A stretch of DNA of 64,000 nucleotides from CAZNNH01 sp964574335 (GCA_964574335.1 CAZNNH010000005.1:1-64000); one strand, 5' to 3'. Shown: positions 26,842 through 36,081, counted from the first letter of the stretch. Program-made: numbers and translations. The notes: a model not told the origin generated them from the letters alone.

Positions 26842-27309
26842 ATGGCGAAGACCGAACCGGCCTCGGCCAGTATCTCCCAAGCCACAAGCGTGCTCGAGCA
26901 GCATCGTGAGCTGCACCTGGTCCTCGACGAGATCCGGATCTGCCTGGAGCGGATCCGCAACCAGGCGGCCGCCAAATGGCTGGCCACCATCGACTCGTGC
27001 CTGAGCCGGCTGCTGCCCCAGCTCGAGGCGCACTTCGACCTCGAGGAGCGCGGTGCCCTCTTCGAGGAGATCGAGGATGCGCTGCCGGACTCGGGCGCCG
27101 CCTGTGCCGAGCTCCGAGGTGAGCACCAGCATCTCCTGTCGGAGGTGGCCGGGCTCCGGGAGGGGGTGGAGATGGCGTCCGCTGAGGACGCCATCGAGCC
27201 CCTGGCCGGCCGCTGTCGGGGGCTGGTCGCGCTCCTGGGACGGCACGAGGAGCGCGAGAACGAGCTGCTCTTCCGCGCTCTCGGCGACGAGATCGGCGCC
27301 CAGGACTGA
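26842..27309 (+). CDS. Hemerythrin-like HHE-domain protein
   Basis: This 155-residue helical protein carries the hemerythrin-type metal pattern: H21 and H25 (EQHRELH), H64 with E68 (HFDLEE), H95/H97 (EHQHLL) and H135 with E139 (RHEERENELL). These residues could bind a di-iron centre that senses or stores O2 or NO. The ATG at 26842 has GGGAGG 5 bp upstream; an in-frame ATG at 26758 lacks a site and adds a non-conserved tail. It stands between two divergent 2-oxoacid:ferredoxin oxidoreductase operons, whose Fe-S enzymes are oxygen-sensitive. Protection or sensing there is a reasonable inference, not shown. Confidence 0.75.
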   Translation: MAKTEPASASISQATSVLEQHRELHLVLDEIRICLERIRNQAAAKWLATIDSCLSRLLPQLEAHFDLEERGALFEEIEDALPDSGAACAELRGEHQHLLSEVAGLREGVEMASAEDAIEPLAGRCRGLVALLGRHEERENELLFRALGDEIGAQD

Positions 27310-27581
27310 CCCGCCCGGGGAGAGCCGTTAACCGGGGCAAGCTCGTCCGGGGAGCCTCTCGTCGGTCTTCCGTTCCACCCTAACCGTATCGAGTACAAGG
27401 AGTTGATCGGCGGCGACGGGCTGTGGCCGGGTTCCCGACCGATCCGGTGGCCCCGTTTTCCCCAGCTCCGGCCTCGGACCGGCCGGGTTCCGCGGGGAGC
27501 GCCGGGCCCGATCTTTTCGATTGCGCCGACCTGGCTCGAGGCGTAGCTTTGGTACCGACGGATCGTTAACGCGGTTAACCG
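27310..27581. other. Intergenic region upstream of the marR-kor-hdr operon
   Basis: These 272 bp of non-coding DNA hold a GTTAAC-centred inverted repeat next to the marR start and another CCGTTAACCGG at 27322-27332. No open frame or RNA gene was recognised. It probably contains the promoter of the operon, but no clean -35/-10 pair was found. Confidence 0.5.
27565..27580. promoter_or_regulatory. Candidate operator: paired GTTAAC sites before marR
   Basis: Two GTTAAC half-sites separated by GCG (27565-27579) lie 2 bp before the GTG start of the MarR-type gene. Such symmetric sites overlapping their own promoter are typical of autoregulating MarR proteins. A third site, CCGTTAACCGG, occurs at 27322-27332. 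The link to MarR is inference. Confidence 0.45.
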
Positions 27582-28241
27582 GTGTCCCGAGCGGTACGTC
27601 GTCTCGGCTCAGGGGGCCCCCGGTACGACGCGGGGGCCGATGGCGTGGTCACCCTCGCCGGTGTGCTTCGCCAGGCCCACATCTTCGCCTCCACCGTCCG
27701 GGAGGTGCTGGAGCTGAAGCTCCTCCGGGAGGTCTCGGCGAAACCGCTGACCCTCCACCAGCTTCAGCTTCTGAAGCTGACCGTCCGAGACGGCCCCCAT
27801 CAGGTCAGCGACGTCGCCCATTTCCTCGGCGTCAGCACCCCCGCCGCGACCAAGAACATCGACAAGCTCGAGGGGCGGGGTCTCGTCGTACGCGAGCGGT
27901 CGGGATCGGATCGGAGGGCCACCTTCCTCTCGGCCAGCCCGGCCGGGCGGCGCCTGGTGGAGGAGTACGAGCGGAGGAAGGCGGAGCGGGTCCTGCCGGT
28001 GCTCGACCGGTTCCGTCCCGAGGAGCTCCGTCAGCTCACCGGCCTGCTGGAGCGCTTCGCGATCTCATTGCTCGAGCGCGAGCTGCCGGAGGCCGGCTTC
28101 TGCGCTCGCTGTTGTGGCTACGCCGAGCTGGGCTGCCCGGTGGACTGGCTGCTCGGCGACTGCGCGTTTCGCAAGCTCAGGGACCAGCGTCGGGCTGGTT
28201 CGGCCAGCCGGCAGGGGACCGAAGCGGAGAGCACCACATGA
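27582..28241 (+). CDS. MarR-family transcriptional regulator with cysteine-rich C-terminus
   Basis: This 219-residue winged-helix protein has the MarR core: helix-turn-helix with VSDVAHFLGVSTPAATKNID, then the wing GLVVRERSGSDRRATFL and a dimerisation helix. The C-terminus adds FCARCCGYAELGC...GDC, giving C-x2-C-C-x6-C-x8-C. Five closely spaced cysteines suggest metal, Fe-S or redox sensing. The GTG at 27582 is used here; an in-frame GTG at 27645 is an alternative just before the conserved region. Its stop overlaps the start of the following ferredoxin gene by 4 bp, so it is the first gene of the kor-hdr operon and probably controls it. Confidence 0.8.
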   Translation: MSRAVRRLGSGGPRYDAGADGVVTLAGVLRQAHIFASTVREVLELKLLREVSAKPLTLHQLQLLKLTVRDGPHQVSDVAHFLGVSTPAATKNIDKLEGRGLVVRERSGSDRRATFLSASPAGRRLVEEYERRKAERVLPVLDRFRPEELRQLTGLLERFAISLLERELPEAGFCARCCGYAELGCPVDWLLGDCAFRKLRDQRRAGSASRQGTEAESTT

Positions 28242-28528
28242 GGTATTGGCGAAAACCGCTGGACCTCGACAAGGTCAGCATCCCTCACGGCGACGTGTAC
28301 GTCATCACCGACCGCTGCAAGGGGTGCGGCTTCTGTGTCGAGTACTGCCCGAAGGACGTGCTGGAGCTGTCCTCGGAGTTCAACCGCAAGGGCTACCACC
28401 CCCCGAGGGTGGTCAAGCACGGCGAGTGCGTCAACTGCAACCTGTGCGAGATGATCTGTCCCGACTTCGCCATCTTCAGCATGCCGTCCGAGAAGCCGCC
28501 CGACGCGAGCCAGCCGGGGGCGGCCTGA
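28238..28528 (+). CDS. korD: 2-oxoacid:ferredoxin oxidoreductase, ferredoxin-like delta subunit (second set)
   Basis: This is a 96-residue two-[4Fe-4S] protein with clusters at RCKGCGFCVEYC and ECVNCNLCEMIC, like the delta subunit of the leftward operon. It starts with an ATG that overlaps the marR stop (ATGA). It is the electron-exit subunit of the second oxidoreductase. An extra N-terminal 20 residues (RYWRKPLDLDKVSIPHG) distinguish it from its paralogue. Confidence 0.88.
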   Translation: MRYWRKPLDLDKVSIPHGDVYVITDRCKGCGFCVEYCPKDVLELSSEFNRKGYHPPRVVKHGECVNCNLCEMICPDFAIFSMPSEKPPDASQPGAA

Positions 28529-28567
28529 GGTGCGGGGCGTGGGCCGGGATGGAAGGGAGGTCCGACC

Positions 28568-29725
28568 TTGAAGGCTGATCCTGCGGGCGTCCTGACGGGC
28601 GTCCACTATCTCGATGGCGACTTCGCCTGCGGGGAGGGGGCGATGGCGGCCGGCTGTCGCTTCGTGGCCGGCTACCCGATCACCCCCTCGACCGAGGTGG
28701 TGGAGCGCATCGCGCGGCGCTTCCCGATGATGGGCGGGACCTTCATCCAGATGGAGGACGAGCTCGGCAGCATGGCGGCGGTGGTGGGCGCGGCCTGGAC
28801 CGGGACCAAGTCGATGACGGTCACCAGCGGCCCCGGCTTCAGCCTGATGATGGAGAACATCGGGCTGGCGGCCATGCTGGAGACCCCCTGCGTGATCGTC
28901 AACGTGCAGCGCGGTGGCCCCTCCACCGGCCTTCCCACCATGGTCGGGCAGGCCGACATGATGCAGGCGCGCTGGGGCTCGCACGGCGACTACGAGCCGA
29001 TCGCGCTCTGCCCACGCTCGCCACAGGAGGCCTTCGACTTCACCATCGACGCCTTCAACCTGGCCGAGCAGTACCGGGTCCCGGTGCTCCTGATGATGGA
29101 CGAGTGCGTGGGCCACATGACCGAGAAGGTGGTGATCCCCAAGGCCGACGAGATCGAGATGGTGCCGCGCCGGCTCACCTCCAAGCCGCCGGGCGAGTAC
29201 CTGCCGTACGCGGTCAACGGCAACCCGATCCCGGAGTTCGCCCGGGCCGGTGACGGGTACAAGTTCCACACCACCGGGCTGACCCACGACGAGCGCGGCT
29301 ACCCGGTGATGAGCGCCGAGTGCCAGCAGGTCTCGGTGCGGCGTCTGGTCGACAAGATCCGCGACAACGCCGAGAAGATCGTCCGCTTCGTCGAGACCGA
29401 CACCGACGGCGCCGAGGTGGTGGTGGTGAGCTACGGGATCACCTCGCGGGTGGCCCGGATGGGGATCGAGATGGCCCGCGCCAAGGGGGTCAAGGTGGGG
29501 GTGATGCGGCTGGAGGTGGTCTGGCCCTTCCCAGAGCGGCGTATCCGGGAGCTCTCGACGAAGGTGAAGGCCTTCGTGGTCCCCGAGATCAACTACGGAC
29601 AGATGGTGCTCGAGGTCGAGCGTTGCGCCGGGGACCGGGCCAAGGCGGTGCTGGTGCCTCACCTCGGCGGCGGGGTCCACGACCCCGAGACGATCTCCGA
29701 GGCCATCGTGGGAGCGGCGAGATGA
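28568..29725 (+). CDS. korA: 2-oxoacid:ferredoxin oxidoreductase, alpha subunit (second set)
   Basis: This 385-residue alpha subunit shows FVAGYPITPSTEVVERIA, IQMEDELGSMAAVVGAA and NVQRGGPSTGLPTMVGQ, the same landmarks as the paralogue at 25243-26412. The C-terminal domain has VVVSYGITSRVARMG. The chosen start is a TTG at 28568 with GAAGGGAGG 7 bp upstream. It belongs to a complete second KOR (delta, alpha, beta, gamma) followed directly by hdr genes. This points to a ferredoxin-linked partnership; the substrate is undetermined. Confidence 0.9.
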   Translation: MKADPAGVLTGVHYLDGDFACGEGAMAAGCRFVAGYPITPSTEVVERIARRFPMMGGTFIQMEDELGSMAAVVGAAWTGTKSMTVTSGPGFSLMMENIGLAAMLETPCVIVNVQRGGPSTGLPTMVGQADMMQARWGSHGDYEPIALCPRSPQEAFDFTIDAFNLAEQYRVPVLLMMDECVGHMTEKVVIPKADEIEMVPRRLTSKPPGEYLPYAVNGNPIPEFARAGDGYKFHTTGLTHDERGYPVMSAECQQVSVRRLVDKIRDNAEKIVRFVETDTDGAEVVVVSYGITSRVARMGIEMARAKGVKVGVMRLEVVWPFPERRIRELSTKVKAFVVPEINYGQMVLEVERCAGDRAKAVLVPHLGGGVHDPETISEAIVGAAR

Positions 29726-30624
29726 GCACGTCGATCGAAGCACCAAGACCCGAGGTGGACCCGAGCGCCCACCCGATTGCCCCCTACCTGCGGATGGACC
29801 GGATGCCTCACATCTGGTGTCCGACCTGCGGCATCGGCACCGTCGTCAAGTGCTTCGCCTCGGCCCTGGAGCAGACCGGGGTCGACCTGAGCAAGGTGTC
29901 GATCGTCTCCGGGATCGGCTGCACCGGGCGGGTGGCGGGCTACATGAAGCTGGATGCCTTCCACGCCACCCACGGCCGCGCGATCCCCTTCGCGACCGGC
30001 CTCAAGCTGGGGCGCCCCGAGCTGCTGGTGACCGTGTTCTCGGGTGACGGGGACCTCTCCGGTATCGGCGGCAACCACCTGATCCATGCCGCCCGGCGGA
30101 ACATGGACATCCTCTGCGTGCTGGTCAACAACTTCATCTATGGGATGACCGGAGGCCAGAACGCGCCCACCACGCCGATCACGGCTCGCTCCTCGACCAT
30201 GCCCTTCGGCAACTACGAGCAGCCGTTCAACCTCCCGCACCTCTTGGCGAGCTGCGGGGCGCCCTACGTGGCGCGCTGGACCTGCCTGCACATCCGGAGG
30301 CTCACCAAGTCCTTCGCCGAGGCGCTCGGGCGCAAGGGCTTCCGCTTCATCGAGGTGATCGCTCCGTGCTCGACCCTCTACGCGCGCCTCAACAAGCTGG
30401 GGACCGGGCTCAACCTGATGCGCTTCTACCACGACAACGCCGAGATCCGCCACGGCGCCGACACCCGTGAGCTGGGGATCGACTTCCAGGGGCACATCGT
30501 CTGCGGCAAGTTCGTCGACGTCGAGAGGCCGACCTTCGGCGAGGCGATGCACGCCCACTACACCAAGACGCTGGGCGACCGCTACCGACCGATGCCGCCC
30601 GAGGGGGGGTGGATCCATGAATAG
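29722..30624 (+). CDS. korB: 2-oxoacid:ferredoxin oxidoreductase, beta subunit (second set)
   Basis: This 300-residue TPP-binding subunit carries IWCPTCGIGTVVKCF, VSGIGCTGRVAGY, FSGDGDLSGIGGNHLIH and VNNFIYGMTGGQN, giving the TPP pocket and cysteine positions of OFOR beta subunits. It starts at an ATG overlapping the alpha-subunit stop by 4 bp. Its tail overlaps the gamma gene by 8 bp. It forms the catalytic centre with the alpha subunit just upstream. Confidence 0.9.
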   Translation: MSTSIEAPRPEVDPSAHPIAPYLRMDRMPHIWCPTCGIGTVVKCFASALEQTGVDLSKVSIVSGIGCTGRVAGYMKLDAFHATHGRAIPFATGLKLGRPELLVTVFSGDGDLSGIGGNHLIHAARRNMDILCVLVNNFIYGMTGGQNAPTTPITARSSTMPFGNYEQPFNLPHLLASCGAPYVARWTCLHIRRLTKSFAEALGRKGFRFIEVIAPCSTLYARLNKLGTGLNLMRFYHDNAEIRHGADTRELGIDFQGHIVCGKFVDVERPTFGEAMHAHYTKTLGDRYRPMPPEGGWIHE

Positions 30625-31213
30625 GACCGAGATCCGGGTGACCGGCTACGGCGGACAGGGCGTGGTCCTGTGCGCCTACATCATCGGGCGCGCCACCGCG
30701 GTCGACGCCGGACAGCACGCCACCATGATCCAGAGCTTCGGGCCGGAGGCGCGGGGATCGGCCTGCTCGGCGACGCTGGTGCTGTCGGACGAGGAGGTCC
30801 TCTACCCCTACATCCGGCGCCCTGACATCTTCGTCGCCATGTCCGCGGAGGGGTACGAGAAGTACCGCGGCGAGCTCAAGCCCAAGGGGATCCTGGTCTA
30901 CGAGCAGGACCTGGTCGACGCCAAGCCGAAGAAGGGCCAGCCATCCTACGGTGTCCCCTCGACCCGGATCGCGGAAGGGCTGGGTCGCAGCCTGGTGCAG
31001 AACATCGTGATGCTGGGCTTCTTCTCGGCAGCCACCCGGCTGGTGCCGGCGGAGCAGATGCGGGCGGCGGTCGAGGCCTCGGTCCCGGCGGGGACCGAGG
31101 AGTTGAACCTGAAGGCCTTCGACGCGGGCTTTTCGCATTTCGAGGAGAGCTACGGAGCGGGAAGCTCGCCGGCCGTGGAGAAGGGCGCGACGCTGGAAAG
31201 CCCGACGGCGTGA
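30617..31213 (+). CDS. korC: 2-oxoacid:ferredoxin oxidoreductase, gamma subunit (second set)
   Basis: This 198-residue gamma subunit shows VTGYGGQGVVLCAYIIG, SFGPEARGSACSATLVL and VPAGTEELNLKAF. It ends with a poorly conserved 25-residue tail. It overlaps the beta gene by 8 bp and the following hdrA by 4 bp (GTGA). That coupling makes this second KOR and the Hdr proteins one transcriptional and probably functional unit. Confidence 0.88.
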   Translation: MNRTEIRVTGYGGQGVVLCAYIIGRATAVDAGQHATMIQSFGPEARGSACSATLVLSDEEVLYPYIRRPDIFVAMSAEGYEKYRGELKPKGILVYEQDLVDAKPKKGQPSYGVPSTRIAEGLGRSLVQNIVMLGFFSAATRLVPAEQMRAAVEASVPAGTEELNLKAFDAGFSHFEESYGAGSSPAVEKGATLESPTA

Positions 31214-34200
31214 AACGGACCAGGCGGGAGCCCGCTCCCGTGGAGGACAACGTGGACCTCGATGCCTTGAAGGAAGTGCCTGAAGAGCCGACCACGATGG
31301 AGGCTCCCGAGCCGGAACCGACCGAGGCGCCTCCGGTGCAGAAGCGCGCCCTGGTGATCGGCGGGGGCATCGCCGGGATCCAGGCGGCCCTGGACCTGGC
31401 CAACGCTCGGATACCGGTGACGCTGGTGGAGAAGTCGCCGTCACTGGGAGGACGCATGGCCCAGCTCGACAAGACCTTCCCCACCATGGACTGCTCGATC
31501 TGAATTCTGGGCCCCAAGGCCCTGGATGCCGGTCGGCATCCGCTCATCGAGGTCGTCACCTGTGCCGAGGTCGTCGGCTGCGAAGGCGAGCCCGGCGACT
31601 TCCGGGTCTTGGTTCGGAAGCAGCCCCGCTACGTCCGCGAGGACCGGTGCGTGGCGTGCGGCCTCTGCGTCGACGTCTGCCCGCAGGTCAGCGGCAACGA
31701 GTTCGACGTCGGACTCAAGGCGCGCAAGGCCATCTACCGTCCTTTCCCCCAGTCGGTCCCCGCCACCTACGTGATCGACCGGGAGGCCTGCCTGAACGAC
31801 CGGATCCTGGTCTGCGACCACTGCTCCTCGGCCTGCGACGTCGACGCCATCGACTTCGACATGTTGCCCGAGGAGCTCGAGCTGCGGGTGGGGTCGGTGA
31901 TCGTGGCGGTGGGGTTCCAGGAGTTCGACGCCCGCAAGCTGGGCAACTACGGCTACGGCCGGTTCCCGAACGTGATCACCAGCCTCGAGCTGGAGCGGAT
32001 GCTCAACGCCTCGGGGGTCACCCAGGGGCACGTGATCCGCCCCTCCGACCACCGCACCCCCCGCCGCATCGTGTTCGTCCAGTGCGTGGGCGCCCGTGGC
32101 GAGGGCGGCCGACCCTACTGCAGCCGATTCTGCTGCATGAACGCGGTCAAGGACTCGATGCTGCTGCGCCAGCACGAACCGGACATCGAGGAGATCACCG
32201 TCCTGTACACGGACATGCGCGCGTTCGGGAAGGGCTTCGACGACTTCGTGAAGCGATCCCTGGAGGAGCAGAGTGCCCGCTACGTCCGGGGGCGGCCGGC
32301 CAAGATCGACCGGGTTGCCGAGGGCGACAGCCTCCAGGTGTTCGTGGAGGACACCCTGGCCCACCAGCAGCGCCGGATCTCCGCCGACCTCGTGGTGCTC
32401 TCGGTGGCCGCGGCGCCCAACGAGGGCGCCGCCCTGCTGGCCGCGAGTCTCGGCATCGAGACCGACCGCTACGGGTTCATCGCCCGGGAGGACCCGGCCA
32501 TCTCGGCGGTCGAGACCAGCCGCGAGGGCGTCTTCGTCTGCGGCAGCGCGGTCGGCCCCCAGGTGATCCCGGACTGCGTGGCCCAGGCCTCGGCGGCGGC
32601 GGCCCGCGCCCAGGTCTTCCTCACCGGGCAGAGGGTCGAGCGTCAGGAGGTCCGGGTCGAGCCGATGGACGTCTCGGGGCCGCCCCGGGTCGGGGTGCTG
32701 GTCTGCCACTGCGGCGTCAACATCGGCGGGGTGCTCGACGTGGAGGCCCTGGCCCGCGAGGCGACCAGCCTGCCCGGGGTGGTGGCGGCCCGCACCCACC
32801 TGTTCGCCTGCTCCACGGCGGGGCAGGAGGAGCTGTCCGGCCTGATTCGTGACAACGGTCTCAACCGGGTGGTGGTGGCGGCGTGCACGCCGCGTACCCA
32901 CGAGCCGGTCTTCCGCGACGGGTGCGCCCAGATCGGCTTCAACCCGTACCTCTTGGAGATGGTCAACATCCGCGACCAGTGCTCGTGGGTCCATGGCCGG
33001 GAGCCCGACGCGGCCCAGCAGAAGGCCCGGGCCCTGATCCGGATGGGTGTGGCTCGGGCGCGTCACCTGGAGCCGTTGCAGGCCGGGAAGGCGCCGATGA
33101 CGCGATCGGCGCTGGTGATCGGAGGAGGGATCGCCGGGATCCAGGTGGCCACCGACCTGGCGGTCCAGGGCTTCCCGGTGACGCTGGTGGAGAAGCAAGG
33201 GCACCTGGGCGGGAGGCTGGCAGCTCCCCACATCAAGTACCTGTACCCCAACCTCCGGCCGGCGGCGGAGGTGCTCGAGGAGAAGCTGCAGCGCCTGCAC
33301 CGGAGCGGGGCCCGGGTCCTGCTCCACACCGAGGTCCAGGACGTCAAGGGCTTCGTGGGCAGCTTCGAGGTCCAGCTCGAAGGGGCCACCTCTGAGAAGC
33401 TGCCAGTGGGCGCCATCATCCTGGCCATTGGCGCCGACCTGTACGACCCGACCGGCGAGCACCGCTACGGGGAGCTGCCCAACGTGATCACCAGCGAGCA
33501 GCTCGAGCGGACCTTCTGCGAGGACGGCGGCGAGCTGCAGGTGGGTGGGCAGCGACCGAAGGCGGCGTCGTTCATCCTCTGCGTCGGGTCGCGCCAGAGC
33601 GAGGGGTGCACCGGCTGCTCCCGCTACTGCTGCCCGACGGCCATCAAGCAGGCGATGCTGCTGGCCCGCCAGGGGATCGACACCACGATCTTCTACCGGG
33701 ACATCCGGACCGTCTCGAGCGGGGCCGAGGAGATGTACCGGGAGGCCCGGGGGATGGGCGTGCTCTTCGTGCGGGTCCCCCCCGACCGGAAGCCGGAGGT
33801 TCTCGGCGCGGAGCGGGCCGAGGCGGTCCGCTGTCACGACGATCTGCTCGGCCGGACCGTGGAGGTGCCGAGCGATCTGGTCGTCCTGAGCGTCGGCATG
33901 CGTCCTCGCCAGCCCGACACCCATCGCCTGCACGAGATGCTGAAGGCCAGCGTCGGCCTCGACGGGTTCTTCCTGGAGCGCCACCCGGAGCTGGCCCCGG
34001 TCGAGACGGCGGTCGAAGGGGTGCTGGTGGCGGGCACCGCCCAGGGACCCAAGGACATCGTCGACAGCGTGGCCCAGGCCTCGGCGGCCGCGGCCAAGGC
34101 CTCGGTGTTCCTGGCCCACGACCAGGTGAGCCTGGATCCGGCGGTGGCCGTGGTCGACGAGGAGCTGTGCCGGGCCTGCGGCGACTGCGTCGAGATCTGC

Positions 34201-34389
34201 CAGTTCCATGCCCCGGCTCTGGTCGAGACCGACCACGGCTTTGCGGCCAGGATCAACGCCTCGTTGTGCAAGGGGTGTGGCACCTGCGCGAGCTGGTGCC
34301 CGTCCGGTGCCATCGCGGCCAGGCACTTCACCAACCGGCAGATCACCGCCCAGATCGATGCCTTCTTCGCCGAGGAGGTGGCGTCATGA
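31210..34389 (+). CDS. hdrA: Selenocysteine-containing tandem HdrA-like FAD/Fe-S subunit
   Basis: This gene reads through an in-frame TGA (31501-31503) as residue 98 and gives 1059 residues. Module 1: FAD loop GGGIAG at 51-56 and TMDCSI-Sec98-ILGPKA, where most HdrA proteins have Cys. Next is a [4Fe-4S] motif RCVACGLCVDVC (about 147) and the HdrA signature YCSRFCCMNAVK. Module 2 (from about 497): HdrA N-terminal cysteine domain (VLVCHCGVNIGG), a second FAD loop (about 634), CSRYCCPTAIK, and two [4Fe-4S] motifs (LCRACGDCVEIC, LCKGCGTCASWC). Module 2 lacks the CSIC/CSIU segment. HdrA carries the bifurcating FAD. Readthrough rather than truncation is supported by intact homology on both sides, the hairpin at 31524-31541 and an identical arrangement in the second hdrA. 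It starts with GTG, overlapping korC by 4 bp. Confidence 0.88.
31524..31541 (+). promoter_or_regulatory. Candidate bacterial SECIS hairpin of first hdrA
   Basis: The 7-bp perfect stem GGATGCC/GGCATCC has loop GGTC, starting 20 nt after the TGA at 31501-31503. A guanine-first short apical loop 16-37 nt after UGA is the bacterial SECIS pattern bound by SelB. A smaller hairpin, GGGCC-CCAA-GGCCC, lies between them (31509-31522). Confidence 0.7.
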
Positions 34390-34862
34390 CGGCCCGTGCC
34401 GCGCCCGCCGGCTGGAACCCCCGCCTGGTGGTCTTTGCCTGCAACTGGTGCTCGTACGCCGGGGCCGACACCGCGGGCGTCTCCCGCATCCAGCACCAGC
34501 CCCACTTCCGGATGATCCGGGTCATGTGCTCGGGACGGATCCAGCCCGGCTTCGTGCTGCGGGCGTTCGAGAAGGGGGCCGACGGCGTGCTGGTCTCGGG
34601 TTGCCACTTCGGCGACTGCCACTACGTCTTCGGCAACGAGCGGGCGGTCGAGCAGTTCGAAAAGACGAAGAACGTCGTCAAGATGCTGGGGATCGGGGAG
34701 GGCCGGCTGCGCCTGGAGTGGATCAGCGCGGCGGAGGGGGCCCGTTTCGCCAAGGTGATCGACGAGTTCATCGACGAGCTCCGGGTGCTCGGGCCCAGCC
34801 CGTTGAGCCAGGGCGGCCACCCGGACGCCGCCGTCAGCAGGGGGGCCGAAGCCAGTGTCTGA
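34386..34862 (+). CDS. mvhD: MvhD/HdrABC-linked [2Fe-2S] electron-transfer subunit
   Basis: This 158-residue protein matches MvhD/FrhD-type proteins that link electron donors to HdrA. Conserved cysteines are visible in FACNWCSYAGAD, MCSGRI and GCHFGDCHYVFGN, which bind a [2Fe-2S] cluster in known relatives. The closing LEWISAAEGARFAKVIDEF is also typical. The ATG overlaps the hdrA stop (ATGA) and its end overlaps the next gene by 8 bp. It probably delivers or accepts electrons at the tandem HdrA. No hydrogenase large or small subunit is nearby, so the partner is more likely a ferredoxin or dehydrogenase. Confidence 0.86.
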   Translation: MTARAAPAGWNPRLVVFACNWCSYAGADTAGVSRIQHQPHFRMIRVMCSGRIQPGFVLRAFEKGADGVLVSGCHFGDCHYVFGNERAVEQFEKTKNVVKMLGIGEGRLRLEWISAAEGARFAKVIDEFIDELRVLGPSPLSQGGHPDAAVSRGAEASV

Positions 34863-36003
34863 GCTAGCCACGGCGAGGAGCAAGACGCGGGCCTGGGCCT
34901 GCTACGACTGCGGGAAGTGCACGGCCACCTGCCCGATCGCCCGGGCCGGCGCCGCCTACAGCCCGAGACGCCACGTCCTGGCCGCCAACACACAGAGCCA
35001 GCAGGAGGTGGTGGAGGACGCCGTCTCGCTGTTCGCCTGCCTGACCTGCAGCCTGTGCGACAGCCGTTGTCCGGCGGAGGTCGCGTACACGTCGCTGGTG
35101 CAACGGTTGCGCGAGGTGGCGTACCGGGAGGGAGTGGAGCCGGACTGCCCGCACGGCGGGGCGCTGCAGTCGATGATGCGGATGATGGCCAAGGGCGGGG
35201 CGCAGCAGGATCGGCTGGGGTGGCTGACCGGCGACCTCCAGACGGCGCCGGAGCAGGGCGAGGTCTTCTACTTCACCGGCTGCACGATGTACTTCGACGC
35301 CCTGCTCCCCGAGCTCGAGGCCGACACCCTGGAGGGCACCCGCTCGGCGGTGCGGCTTCTGAACCGTCTCGGGATCACGCCGGTGGTCTCGCCGGACGAG
35401 CGGTGCTGCGGCCACGACCTGCTGTGGAACGGCGACCGTGCCGGATTCGAAGCTCTGGCCCGCCTCAACGTCGAGCTGGTGAGGAAGAGCGGGGCCAAGA
35501 CGCTGGTGGCCTCGTGCGCCGAGTGCGTGCGGACCTGGAGGTTGGACTTCGAGCCGTTCTTCGAGGGGAAGCCGCCGCGGATCCTGCACATCTCCGAGCT
35601 GCTTTCGGAGCGCCTTCTCGAGCTGCCCTTGAAGGCCAACGGCGTCCACAAGGTGACCTACCAGGACCCCTGCCGTCTGGGGCGGCATCTGGGGGTGTAC
35701 GAGGCCCCCCGCAAGGTGCTCGACGGCCTGCCTGGCATCACCCGGCTGGAGATGCCCCGGACCGGGAAGCGGGCCCAGTGCTGCGCGGGAGGGACCTGGT
35801 CCCACTGCGACCGGTTCGCCAAGCAGATCCAGGTCGAGCGCCTGGAGGAGGCCAAGGCCACCGGGGCCGAGGTCCTGGTCACGGCGTGCCCGAAGTGCCA
35901 GATCCACTTCCGATGCGCGATGAAGGACCCCAGGCTGGGCGAGCGGATCCACATCGAGACCCGGGACATCGCCCAGCTCGTGGAGGGGGCGCTCGGGCAA
36001 TGA
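34855..36003 (+). CDS. HdrC/HdrD-like two-CCG-domain Fe-S protein
   Basis: This 382-residue protein combines an HdrC-like ferredoxin part with an HdrB-like part. Motif ACYDCGKCTATCP (about 15-27) and ACLTCSLCDSRCP (about 60-72) bind two [4Fe-4S] clusters. Two CCG domains follow: RCCGHDLLWNG with SCAEC, and QCCAGGTW with CPKC. This resembles HdrD, GlpC and related (Fe-S)-binding subunits that carry non-cubane clusters for disulfide or thiol chemistry. It starts with a GTG overlapping mvhD by 8 bp. As part of the Hdr complex it would be a cytoplasmic reductase or electron-relay subunit; its substrate is unknown. Confidence 0.85.
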   Translation: MSELATARSKTRAWACYDCGKCTATCPIARAGAAYSPRRHVLAANTQSQQEVVEDAVSLFACLTCSLCDSRCPAEVAYTSLVQRLREVAYREGVEPDCPHGGALQSMMRMMAKGGAQQDRLGWLTGDLQTAPEQGEVFYFTGCTMYFDALLPELEADTLEGTRSAVRLLNRLGITPVVSPDERCCGHDLLWNGDRAGFEALARLNVELVRKSGAKTLVASCAECVRTWRLDFEPFFEGKPPRILHISELLSERLLELPLKANGVHKVTYQDPCRLGRHLGVYEAPRKVLDGLPGITRLEMPRTGKRAQCCAGGTWSHCDRFAKQIQVERLEEAKATGAEVLVTACPKCQIHFRCAMKDPRLGERIHIETRDIAQLVEGALGQ

Positions 36004-36081
36004 CGGGGAGAGAGGACGATAAGTCGCGAGCGCAAGACGCCAGGCCCCGGGACGGGGCCAAACCAGTGGGGAACAACGCCA

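Noticed and set aside
31210..31503. Stop codon TGA making a truncated 97-residue HdrA (pseudogene or frameshift)
   Set aside because: The same TGA sits at the same conserved position in the second hdrA. The frame continues with full homology after it in both copies, and a hairpin follows each. Selenocysteine is a better explanation.
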